Assembly (NCBI GenBank): GCA_032629725.1
Contig: JAFEVB010000002.1
Location: 3,472,001-3,536,000 of the forward strand
Length of the DNA: 64,000 bases
Source: Gremmenia infestans
Lineage: Eukaryota > Ascomycota > Leotiomycetes > Helotiales > Hamatocanthoscyphaceae
Direction of reading: 5' to 3'
Numbering within the stretch: the stretch's first letter is position 1; every line of letters starts with the position of its first letter. Both the position numbers and the translations under genes were made by a program. Below, one piece after another: positions 22,990 to 32,969 of the stretch. The notes below the pieces were generated by a model. It did not search any database. It worked only from the letters and a program-made list of their open reading frames with translations, and had not been told where the DNA came from.

Positions 22990-24094
22990 AAGAGCTGTCA
23001 GCGCTCTATAAGTCACACAAATCACAGCTCTATGCCGTCAAAAGCTTGGGGATCTGGCTGGGGTTCTTGAAACGAAGCAAGTCAGCGGTCCCCACCACCA
23101 ACTACTAGCACTAGGACCAAGGTCGAGAGCAGAACAGCTCTTCGAGGACTTACCTAGGGATGGCCTACCTAGTTGCTTTAGGTGATGATACCTCGAGACC
23201 GCTACTTTGGCGTATTGGGCAAGGGTATCTGCCGTTAGAAGGCAAAGGAAGGAAGAATGCGTTCAAGATACCCATAGTTGATTATCAATACAAGGTCAAA
23301 GGGGGCCTACTTTAACTCACTCCTGAGGTGAAACTCGTCCCACTGGCTGATAGTCTCACTTTACTTCGAAAAAGGTATGATTCGTGTGATGTAAAAGTTT
23401 CTTGGTGCTTGAGAGCATGTTCAGATCAAAATCTGAGAACTAGATGGGAAACTCTCTTGGAAGGCCAGGTCTTCAAACCTTTTGTGGCATTCCCAGTGTA
23501 TCCGACTTTCTCAATACACACATCACATCTCACACATCACCTCATAAACTCGGGGGATATATATTTGAAGACGTTTCCATTTATCTGTCCGGACCAAGCT
23601 AACCTATAGCAGTCCACCTTCCTTCACCGCCGTCCTAAATACATATTGATTTCCCATTAATGCAAAGCACTGCCAACGCCTTACAGTTGACTTAATAAAT
23701 TGAAGAATGGCGCAATTCTTTCATGCCATGCCATGGTATGCCCCATCCATGCCCTGTCGCAAAGAGTTTCAAATAACGCCGGCCGCAGAGTAGATTTTGC
23801 AACGAAAATGAGAATCAGAAAAGCTCATGCGATACGTAGAAACAACCCGTGACCAGTAAATGCGTGATAGATGGGCGAGAAGCCTCGCCAAATTTCCTCC
23901 TTGATCGAGAATAGACGCTGTGGTGAAGTAGAACCACGATCTGCGAAATCCATAGCGCGATTTTGGAAAGGGGGTTATGCTGTCCAGTGCAAGCAGTGCA
24001 GTGAAACAAAGCGGGCAATAGCCAACGCTTCCGTGGTCATCATTCCCAGGCATACTTAGATGATAACGCCGACACCTATTCCATTATCGAGACG
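22990..24094. other. convergent 3' intergenic region
   Basis: About 1.1 kb between two convergent genes. Short frames (23328-23609 plus and 23769-24053 minus) have no recognisable features. A CATGCCATGCCATGG run lies at 23724-23739. Confidence 0.55.
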
Positions 24095-25055
24095 TCAGCG
24101 CTGGGTCGTCAAAATATAGTCCCAAAGCATCTTGACCAATGTCTCCGGAAGCGTATAAAGATCGACGTGGAATTCGCCCTCTGTAACAAAAACGTCAGAT
24201 CAGATTCAAACCCTCCTTACTCTCGTTTTTGGAAAATTCTTACGCTCGATATCATTCTTTGTGTAAGTATCATCAGACTTGTTGTCGTGTATCAATTGCA
24301 CAACATGCAGCAGCTGCTCCTCATCCAGCTTAACCAGTCCATCTGCCAACTTCTCCATGTCAACGCTGCCTGTCGTTCTCTTCCGCTTCTTCTCCTCCTT
24401 CTTGCGCGCACCGTTCTCGTCACCAACGGGACCGGTCTCTCTTAGCATATTGATCAGGGACGCGGATGGGTTCTTGAAGACAACGGGGTGCTTGGATTCG
24501 TAGTGGGGCTTGGCGAAGTTGAGATCGTGAACCAGTGTATTCTTCCCACCTTTTTCGGTCGTGTAGCAATCGATTGACATATCAAACTCACCCCATCCCT
24601 CATTCTCGCAGCGGAAGGGTGCTTCAGTGAAGGCTGTTTACACGGAAGGATTAGCCATTGTCATTGCTCTGGTGTAAGAGCTGGGAAAGGGGAGCAAGAC
24701 GTACTCTGTACGGGATTGGCAAACGAAGGGTGCAAGTTGTAAACGGCCTTGGTGAAGCAGGTCGCAGGCTTCTCATTTCCAGCTTCATCCAGGAGGTAGA
24801 TCTCAATGCTCCATGTCTTCATGGGAAACCCCTCGACCTCGGACGGCTTGTCGCTGTTACACTGGTCAGCATCTCTGCAACAGGTGGTTATTTCATCCAA
24901 AGTGCACATACATGTTCTTCTGCTCAGTGATGAGCTTCACGGTGCGCTTGATCTGTTGCTCGGGTTAGCTGTGTCGCAATGCGATCTTTGAGCCTTTGCG
25001 CGTTGCGTAAAGAAGGCGAGCCGCTGGTTGGTAATTCACTTACATCCGCGACCAT
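24095..25055 (-). CDS. TAF14: YEATS-domain TAF14 (TFIID/TFIIF/chromatin remodeller subunit)
   Basis: Five exons (25055-25044, 24952-24912, 24853-24705, 24633-24244, 24180-24095) give 225 residues. Exon 1 is only 12 nt and encodes MVAD; the next exon continues IKRTVKLITEQ, which matches the start of yeast Taf14. The YEATS domain covers about residues 1-118, with the family motifs FPMKTWSIEIYLLD, YNLHPSFANP, GWGEFD (Trp 81) and LVHDLNF. This fold reads acylated histone lysines. A Lys/Arg-rich linker (KKEEKKRKR) follows, then a C-terminal helical domain (LYTLPETLVKMLWDYI) like the Taf14 ET domain, which binds partner subunits. Introns are 91, 58, 71 and 63 nt. The last exon is missed by any single-frame search, because an apparent frame runs into intron 4. 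Confidence 0.95.
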
Positions 25056-25901
25056 TTTGACGGTGTTGGCACTGAGTTGAGAGGATATTGGTGAATTCTG
25101 GTAGGAGGAGAGATGGAGAGAGGTTCGACGCGGAACGAACCTGTGGCGCGCTGGAGAGACGTGGGGTTGGCGAAAATATGGGGCCAGATTGGCGCCTGAG
25201 ATATAAGGCTGCAACTTCTTGGGAAAAGGTGGAGTGACCCCGGTCGGTGTAGTATGGGAGGGTGGTGAGAAGGTGCTAAGAATAATCTGGAAGATGCGAT
25301 CAAAGGAAGAGACACGTAAATGTCTGGGAGGTGGGCGAGTAATAAATAGTAATAGGTTATTAGATTTGACGTTAAGGTTGAGTTGAGTTGATAAGATGAA
25401 CTGGGGAAGACGCGAGGGTTTTAAAAAGGATTTCAAAAGAGCGAAGGGAGTCACTAGAATTCACTTTAGGGTGAGAAATATGATCCAAGTTGCACAATCA
25501 CAACTAAGCTTGGGGGTCAAAGAAGGACTGCTATTTAGTCTAACTACATTTTCATTGCACTCCGGCCATGGTTTTATACCCAGCAACGTAAGATAGCCGA
25601 GTCTGAGCTGATCTCAAGGAGCATCCATCCAATCCACCATCATCATCAAATCTATGATTGTACTCCACGTCATCTGGGGGTGTGAAAAGACCAAGACCGC
25701 CAGATTTGTCAAGGCCTCTCAAAATCAGGAGAATGCTGTTTACAAGAGGGGACGTCTGCTTTCTTCATGAAAAGCATGGACATCGTATAGGGGGAATGGT
25801 ATTTGTTCGTGCTAAAGGTTTTCGTGACTGTCGTGACTGAGTTGGGGGAATAAGGGCTTATGCTTGTGCTGAATCGAAACCAAAATATGTTCATAAGTCC
25901 A
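25056..25901. other. intergenic region between TAF14 and RanBP1
   Basis: It contains the TAF14 promoter (left) and the RanBP1 3' end (right). A minus-strand frame to 25454 is an upstream extension over the TAF14 leader and intron 1 and is not considered coding. Confidence 0.6.
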
Positions 25902-26982
25902 TTACGACTTGTCGGAGAAGAGGATCTCGTTTTCCTGTTGGGCCTTGAGGAAAGCTTCCTTGAAAAGGTTTGCATCTATGTCACATATCAGTTGCGGCAA
26001 ACACAGGGAGGAGAGGCAAGGGAATCCCACTCTCGGAGTTGGCAAATCGAATAGCAAGAGTCTGGGCCTCTGGTTCCCCCTCACTGACATCAGCAGCGGC
26101 GTTCCAAACCCAACTTCTGTCGGATCCGACGTTGGGAGAGAGCTTCATCTCAGGGACGACTATTGAGCCATTAGCATTACCCCCAATCTTTCAGCATTTA
26201 TAACGTACCATAGTGGTTGGCGCAGACCTTCAAAGTCTTATCTCTTCGCATAACCAATCTAGTCTTCCCGTTCTCCTTGTGCTTCAACAACCTAACGTCA
26301 CCAGTTCCACGCTCCTTCCACTCATTGCTGTCCTTGACGAACTTGAACAGCTTGGCGCGCATCTTGAAAACCTGCTCCTCGAGCTCCTCGTTGGTCTTGA
26401 CATCGACTTTCTCGGTAAGGCGGATAACGGGCTCGAAGTGGACGTCTTCTGACTCTGGTGCTTCCTCCTGTACGTTCCATGTCAGTATCTGCCCTCTCAA
26501 ATTTTCAAGGTATTGGTGAATTGTAAACGTACCTCGGGGTTCTCCTCAGCAGCCTTCGCCTTCTGGGCCTTTGCGCTCCCAGAGTTGTCACCACGGTCTT
26601 CCTCCTCGTCAACCTTGTCCTTCTTCGCGCCGCCTCCAAACATGGAGAAGACATTATCAGCGACGCCGGAAGCAGCGTTGGTTGCGGCGGATGCAGCAGT
26701 GGATGCAGCGCTGGTTGCCTGTTCGGTCAAAGTCTGTCGAATATCACATCAGTATCGTATCAGCACCTCGAAGAGGGCTCGAAGAGGGGTAGAAGTGGGG
26801 TAAAAGTCTTGATATCCATCTCAACGAACACCCGCAAACGCCTAAAAGGGCAAAATGGGCAAAATGGGACGTACCGCAGCTGGAGCATCCTTCTTCTCAG
26901 CACCCTCACCCTCAGTGGGGTTAGTAGCAAGCTCTGTCTCCTTCTCGAGCGTGGGCTCGGAACTAGCTGTGACGTCCGCCAT
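25902..26982 (-). CDS. YRB1: Ran-binding protein 1 (RanGAP co-activator)
   Basis: Five exons (26982-26875, 26733-26533, 26467-26209, 26159-26031, 25975-25902) encode 256 residues. The first 100 residues are acidic and Ala/Ser-rich, including an Ala-rich helix-like segment (SAASTAASAATNAASG). A single Ran-binding domain spans about residues 108-245: HFEPVIRLTEKVDVKT, the KLFKF..DSNEWKERGTGDVRLLKH core, RLVMRRDKTLKVCANHYV, and SWVWNAAADVSEGEPE. In the cytoplasm the protein binds Ran-GTP and helps RanGAP hydrolyse it, releasing cargo from exportins and importins. Introns are 141, 65, 49 and 55 nt. The last donor reads GTGGGA, slightly weaker than the others, but the joined motif (FANSENANLFKEAF) is family-typical. 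Confidence 0.96.
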
Positions 26983-27816
26983 TGTTGGATTTATCTATGC
27001 AAGTAACACTGTGTGTATTCGTGTGTATTCGGGAAAGAGCGCAAGATCGATGGCCGCCGTAAGATACAGAGTAGATCAGTATCGTGTGACGTGGTCAAAT
27101 GCAAAGTGTTGATGGGGATCAAAACAAAAACAGTCTGTGGACGCTTGCGGGTCGTCGCTTAAGCCTGATTAGCTGCTAGCGCGTGCCTATAGACGACCCC
27201 CCTCCCCTATTCGTACTTGCTTGAAATGACTATTTCCCAAAAAACATCCACTTCGAATTTCTTAGGTGACCAACACGGAGACTTGAAGTTCATCATTTTT
27301 ACACTTTGCAGTTTTCAGAGTCATCTCCCTGATTGGCTTCCCTTCTCTTTCTTGGGGATCATCCCCTCGCTGTTCCATAATGGTTTCAATGGGGGGGGTT
27401 TTCTTCTTCATAGGAGCGAGTTTCCTTGGATACTTAGATCGTGTGAGGATCCGTATTAGACAATGATATCTTTACTGTCAGTTTCTTACAGAAGATAGAA
27501 GAATGTATCTTATTACACTCGAAGCCATCACTTAAAAACGACTATTACATGAAAAGGGTATGGTGCAATACCTAAGAGAACTATAATACCCCCTTACACC
27601 ATTAATCAGTGCATGCCCTGCTGTCCTTAACCTAGTATTGCTCTGGATATCATTCTCTCATCGACACATTATCTGCCCTGAGAGTCCACCAGCCCTCGCG
27701 GGGTGTAATCCTTATCCCATACCCGCTCAATCATCTCAACTCGCAAACTCCAAAACCAAGATAGCGAAATCCCAAACCCAACGATCAAAAACAGATAGCA
27801 TGTATGCACACTCAAC
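26983..27816. other. intergenic region upstream of RanBP1
   Basis: It holds the RanBP1 promoter and the 3' end of the gene at 27817. No further gene is visible. A run of seven to eight G residues at about 27391-27398 is the only notable composition feature. Confidence 0.6.
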
Positions 27817-30504
27817 TCAAGTAGGCTTCTTGCCCCCTTTGCTCGCTTTTTTCGCTGCCCTGGCGGCCTTCCTTGCGAGCATTTCAGCGTCCTTCTTCGC
27901 CCACTTGTCAGTCCTCTTCTTCTTTTGCTCAGCTCTCGTGCTCTTGCAAAATTTAGCTGTCTTAGACTCCGCATCTTGGGAATGGGTAGCTTCAAAAGCA
28001 GCCTTCGCGTATTCCTTGTACTCTTCCTCCTTGCCTTGCATCTTCAACCACATGAGCCTCGCTTGGACCTGAGCTTTGAAGATGCCATCCTTGAGAGGAT
28101 CTTGCATGTGGTTGAGGCCATCCAACTGCTTGAGAATCATGGCTTCTGCATCAGAAATCTGGATACCGATTTCCTTCGACACGATGGCGCTGCGCTTGGC
28201 AGCTTCAAGAGACCAACGCTTGGCCATATCAGTCATGCCCTCACCAGCTGCAGAAGCTTGCTCCATAGCCAACCTCCTAGCTTCCTCCATGATCGACCAA
28301 GCCGACTGTGATTGAGTTCGTGCTTCTTCAGTCATTTCATCAAACGAAGAACGCAAGTTCCCGAAAATAGCCGGATCCACCAGATGCATCTCCTCTGGAA
28401 AGACCGACCAAATCTTGTCCATTAGGGCTTGCCACGTCTGAAATGCAAAGGTCCCAAAATCAACCTGAAAAGTCTCATTGACTCTTGGTTTTCGAGTCGT
28501 AATAATTGAGATATTGAGAAGACCATAAGCCTCTTTCTTCGGCAGCAGTAACACAATTCCTTCATCGGAGCTGTAGGCGCGTTCAGTATCGACAGTTCCG
28601 TTGCCTCTAGTGATATTAACAGACATGGCTTCCTTGGTAAGCCAACTGAGCTTGGTAGCAGAAGGAATACGAATCAAGATTTCCCTATCACCGAGAATTT
28701 CGGCAGAGCATGGAGATTTCTTGGATGTCTTAGGCTGACTGTGGACTTCGTGGGCCGTTTTTCCAAGTTCCATCGACGGAACTACTGAAAGGCTGTTCGG
28801 TCCTGAAGATTGAGCATGCGTGACAGTAATCGTGCGAGTACTCGTAGAAGCTCCCGCCGTTTGCGAGGTAATGCTCTGGACAAGGGATGGATGGGCGACT
28901 GGTACCGTGGATGAAATAGGGATTGTCGACATAACCTTGCTGTTTATAGAGATTGCAGGTTTCGAAGAGAAGCGATAACTTGGTATACCAGTAATAACTG
29001 CTGTGAATACACTGATGAGAAGCAGCCCAACTGGTAGAAGAGCTCTCCACTCAGCACCGTTCCGGTTACGGATGAAGCTAACACTATCGCTGATACTATA
29101 AGATGTCTTCTCGACGTCAGGAGGATTAGATGGCTGGATTTCGACCTTTTTAGGGCCGGCAACCATAGTTTCTGTCTCTACAGGAGGCTCGTGGAGACCG
29201 GTGAGATAGGCAAGGTTCCTGTTCATCTGCCTGGCATCGATGTTCAAAAAGGACGCGAGATCGATAGGGAGTCGTTGATGAATTATGGTACCCCTACCAT
29301 TTGAGGCTCGAGACTCTAAACACATATGGATCGAGTGTCGATCCAGTGACATCAGTTGACTGCGGTCAAATAACTGTCTGTGTGATATAGTAATTGATGG
29401 TACACTGTGACGACCCATGAATTTTCTAGTAACCGATCTGGTTCGTTTGACATCGACATCGTCACTATCTGAGCAGTAGAAGACAGCAATATGTGGTAAT
29501 TCCCAAGGCGGCTCGACAATGAATCCAGATTCATCGGGGACTGAATGGTGGGAGACGTTATCGTCCAAGGTCAACTTCAAAACATCAGGCTTCTGAGGAT
29601 CATCCTCAAATTTCAATGTCGATGCATATGTGCAGTCTTCCACTTTAATCTGGTAGCCAGACGAGTGCATGAGCTCGATCTCTGGTGTCCGCTCAGAGCC
29701 AAAAGCCGATACCGGAACGACATTGTAAAGCTGAGAAGAAGACTGACGCAGCTTTTTGGCTCCTTCCACAGAAGCTGTGACAGAACTTGCTAGCTTATGG
29801 ATAATATCTTGTTTTGCTGAATGGCTCCCTACGTATAGAATTCGAAGAGGGTCTCTGGTAGAAAGTCCTTGCTTGGTCATGGTTTGGCGAATAGTGACGA
29901 CCAACCGTTGAGGTGGATTAGACAGTTTCAAGGCCTCGACAATCCTAGCAGTGTGCTCCTCCTGGAAGTCTGCGACTGTATGCTTGACAGAAACATTCTC
30001 AGCACCAAGGCTGAAAGGTTCTTCAAACTCGATAGATTGCGTAAGGGGTGTGTCATGTTCCTCGAGTAGGACAGCGGAGTTTCGTCCTATCGTAGGGGTA
30101 TCAAAGGGCTCGGCAGCTTCGTCAAGACCTGGGAAGGTTGGGATCGGAGCTCCCTCCGAGTTATCTTCATCCCCGCTGTCCTCCCCACTTCGTTCTGTAT
30201 CAGCGAGGCTGGCGACGTCGTCTTCTGGACGACCGAAGTCGGTCGAGGCAATAGATTCAGTAGCATTATCGTCACGACTCTCGGTATCGGTGTCAATAAA
30301 CTCGTAGGTCGACTCGCCGAGAATGCTGCCATCTTCACTGCGAGCAGACATTTTGGAGGCGGCGATACTCTCAACCCAGTTGCTTACTCTTTCGTCTGCG
30401 GCTGGAGCGGGGAACCGCAGTTGACTTGAGGAAGATGTAGTTTCGGGAGTGGGTGTCTTTGGGTCTGGATCGGGAGAAGAGGGTATCTCGCTGGGTGATT
30501 CCAT
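27817..30504 (-). CDS. large single-pass membrane protein of unknown function
   Basis: An intronless frame of 895 residues. I do not recognise the family. Residues 1-150 are acidic and Ser/Pro-rich and probably disordered. Residues 185-480 look folded and alpha/beta: a strand LRILYVGSHSAK followed by a helix, and later HIAVFYCSDSDDVDV, which is suggestive of a Rossmann- or GTPase-like core without a clear P-loop. A transmembrane segment lies at about residues 486-508 (LLPVGLLLISVFTAVITGI). It is followed by a Ser/Thr-rich linker, a beta-rich region (about 600-690, with NIT and NET sequons), and a long helical C-terminal part ending in a very basic Lys/Arg/Ala tail. The domain order suggests a cytosolic sensor-like N-terminus and a C-terminal part across a membrane, but the basic tail is more typical of cytosol or nucleus, so topology is open. 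Confidence 0.85.
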   Translation of the reverse strand: MESPSEIPSSPDPDPKTPTPETTSSSSQLRFPAPAADERVSNWVESIAASKMSARSEDGSILGESTYEFIDTDTESRDDNATESIASTDFGRPEDDVASLADTERSGEDSGDEDNSEGAPIPTFPGLDEAAEPFDTPTIGRNSAVLLEEHDTPLTQSIEFEEPFSLGAENVSVKHTVADFQEEHTARIVEALKLSNPPQRLVVTIRQTMTKQGLSTRDPLRILYVGSHSAKQDIIHKLASSVTASVEGAKKLRQSSSQLYNVVPVSAFGSERTPEIELMHSSGYQIKVEDCTYASTLKFEDDPQKPDVLKLTLDDNVSHHSVPDESGFIVEPPWELPHIAVFYCSDSDDVDVKRTRSVTRKFMGRHSVPSITISHRQLFDRSQLMSLDRHSIHMCLESRASNGRGTIIHQRLPIDLASFLNIDARQMNRNLAYLTGLHEPPVETETMVAGPKKVEIQPSNPPDVEKTSYSISDSVSFIRNRNGAEWRALLPVGLLLISVFTAVITGIPSYRFSSKPAISINSKVMSTIPISSTVPVAHPSLVQSITSQTAGASTSTRTITVTHAQSSGPNSLSVVPSMELGKTAHEVHSQPKTSKKSPCSAEILGDREILIRIPSATKLSWLTKEAMSVNITRGNGTVDTERAYSSDEGIVLLLPKKEAYGLLNISIITTRKPRVNETFQVDFGTFAFQTWQALMDKIWSVFPEEMHLVDPAIFGNLRSSFDEMTEEARTQSQSAWSIMEEARRLAMEQASAAGEGMTDMAKRWSLEAAKRSAIVSKEIGIQISDAEAMILKQLDGLNHMQDPLKDGIFKAQVQARLMWLKMQGKEEEYKEYAKAAFEATHSQDAESKTAKFCKSTRAEQKKKRTDKWAKKDAEMLARKAARAAKKASKGGKKPT

Positions 30505-31505
30505 AGTGGAGTTAGCTTTGAGATATCATGTCATGGTATGTTATGGAGACGATGACGGCCTGGTGTTGCAACCAAGGGTGCAGTGTAGCAGGCAGAACTC
30601 AGAAGCGAAAGTGAATGGATGATAGATGCGGGATGAGAAGTAGAAGGAGAGGTAGCAGTAGAAGAAACGTGGAACTGTACAGTACGAAGGTGAATTCAAG
30701 TACGAGTAGATGTTATTTTGTCAAGATTCCGTAGGTTGCTCTTGCCTAAGTGTCTGGGCCTGGTTGCCTGTTTCTATGGGATGGGACCGTTGTCAGTGGC
30801 TCGCAGACCGGGCGTTACGGTCAAGACCGCGGGATAGTGTCTCAGGAGTTAAATGCAGGTCTACTAGCGTTGGAATGAATAAGGACGAGAAGAGGACCAC
30901 ACGGAGTTCATTTACAAACAGATAGAGAAGCCACGATAGTACGAAGGTAAGGTAGATGATAGTAGTGAGGGCATTCGTGGAGTGTGGTTCAAGGTAGATG
31001 CGTGGAGGGGTATTGGATTGGCACTAGCGCTCTCATTCGATAAGGCTATCAATGTAATGTGGAGGCGAGGGACTGAGAGTCATCGAGTGATATAGTCCTG
31101 TCCTGTGTTGTACCGGTACTCAACCACATACTAATACTAATAATACTACCTTACCTACTGCTTTGAGTCTACCTTCCTACGTATCTACGGCTTCCTAGAG
31201 ATTTTACAAATATCAATTTGCTGCATGTTGCCAAAGCAAGTGTATATTCGTCCTTGTCCCACGCCACGTGGAACACCACAGATGCATGCTTACCTTATCG
31301 TGAGCTCCACAGTGACAGGGTTACAACAATAAGCGCAACGCTGGACCGCTACGATCTTAGGCGGCGTTAGGCACTAAGAGCAGTCACGAGCACGAGGCTA
31401 TCCCCCTATTTCTACCGAGGTATGGGCGGATCTCCTTTCCAGCTGTATTGTATGCCAATCTATGTAATCATACACTCCATCTGAATTTATCGTCTAATAT
31501 TGTCT
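30505..31505. other. intergenic region, divided between two minus-strand genes
   Basis: It contains the promoter of the membrane-protein gene and the 3' end of the thiolase gene. An open frame at 30710-30925 on the plus strand has no supporting features. No gene is called. Confidence 0.6.
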
Positions 31506-32969
31506 CTATTCAGCTACCCAAACCGCAGCCATTCCCATTCCCGTCCCAATGCACATACTTGTAACTCCAACCTTTTCTCCTCTCCTCTTCAACTCATAAA
31601 GCAACGTAGAAACCTGTCTAGCACCGGTACATCCCAACGGATGTCCAAACGCAATCGCACCACCTTTGGGATTGATTTTGTTCATATCTATTCCCAACTC
31701 ATTCGAACACCAAACACACTGACTAGCAAATGCCTCATTGATCTCAAAGATATCAACATCGTCCTTGCTAATACCAGTCTTCTCAAAGACCTTAGGAATA
31801 GCTGCCCAGGGTCCAATACCCATAAGCAGAGGTGCGACACCTGCTACTGATGCAGCGACGTATTTACCAAGAATCTTTTGGCCAAGACGCTCAGCAGTAG
31901 AGCGCTTCATGAGCAGAACTGCTGCCGCACCATCTGATATTTGAGATGCGTTTCCAGCGTGGATAGAGCCGTCTTTGGCGAAGGCAGGCTTGATCTTGGC
32001 GAGACTTTCAGCGGTGATGCCATCTCGAACACCGTCATCTTTAGCTACTGTGATTTCCTTTACTTCTCCGGTCTTGGGATCCTCCCATTTGACCTTAAGA
32101 GGAGCGATTTCCTCATCAAAGAGACCGGCTGCTTGTGCCTTGACTGCCTTTTGATATGAGGATGCTGCAAATGCATCTTGAACTGTGCGGGGGACATTGC
32201 GGTCCTTGGCCATCTTTTCTGAGAGCAGACCCATGGAGACTTTGCAGTTCTTGGCTTCGGGGTGGGAGTCGAGGAGTTCGGAGAATTCAGTGACAGCACC
32301 AGGTCTATAAAATTTCCTGTTAGCTTTTAAACTTATCACAAAAGCCAGCACAGTAATCCTCGTGGTAAAGACTTACCCATATTGCAAACTCATACTCTCC
32401 ACACCAGCGCCAACACCAATTTCAATCATGCCAGACGAAATCGCATTCGCAATATCAACACAAGCCTGCAATCCGGATGAACACTGTCTATTCAAACTCC
32501 TGACTGCCGCAGAAACGGGAAAGCCAGCCGCAAGTGCAGCAGCACGAAACTCAGTCGCCCCGCCACCAGGAGGCAACACCGAGCCCACCGCAATATCCTC
32601 CACCAGTCCCGGATCAATATTTGAGCGCTCGACGAGGGACTTGAGGGCCCCAACAAGCATATCCGCCGCAGGTGTGTCTTTAAAGCCACCCTTTCCACCT
32701 TTCGTAAATGCGGTACGCAAACATGCCGTCACGACAATCTGGTTCCAACATGTCAGCTATTTGCTGGTGGTCGGTATTTTATGAAGGGAATCCTACATCG
32801 TCTGGGTTCTTCTGAAGGATATTCGCCCGAGCATCTCCTTCTGTAGGCGCAATACTGCTCTTGGAGCCCGCGATGTGTCCGGAGACTTGCGTCAGTCTGT
32901 TCTGTGCTATGTTCCATTCCTGTCAGCCTTGTCCTCCCGCCCTTAAACATGCCACATACCTTGAGACAT
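31506..32969 (-). CDS. POT1: 3-ketoacyl-CoA thiolase, peroxisomal
   Basis: Four exons (32969-32960, 32906-32797, 32738-32377, 32304-31506) encode 426 residues. Exon 1 is only 10 nt. The enzyme carries out the last step of beta-oxidation, cleaving 3-ketoacyl-CoA with CoA to acetyl-CoA and a shortened acyl-CoA. The catalytic residues are visible: nucleophile Cys126 (LNRQCSSGLQA), His382 (GHPLGCTGARQ) and Cys412 (MCIGTGMG). The sequence NEAFASQC around residue 350 is also typical. The N-terminus carries RLTQVSGHI at residues 7-15, which has the form of a PTS2 peroxisome signal (R-L-x5-H), although the last position is Ile rather than Leu or Ala. It has no C-terminal SKL. The acceptor and donor sites fit consensus, and introns are 53, 58 and 72 nt. 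Confidence 0.97.

Noticed and set aside
22470..23025. Minus-strand frames opposite the DUF4604 gene
   Set aside because: Ser/Phe-rich mirror of Lys/Glu-rich coding DNA.
23769..24053. Minus-strand frame between DUF4604 and TAF14
   Set aside because: No signal or domain seen, and it lies in convergent 3' DNA.
24204..24216. Possible tRNA-like sequence GATTCAAACCC
   Set aside because: It lies in TAF14 intron 4, and no matching acceptor or anticodon stem was found; I see no tRNA in the window.
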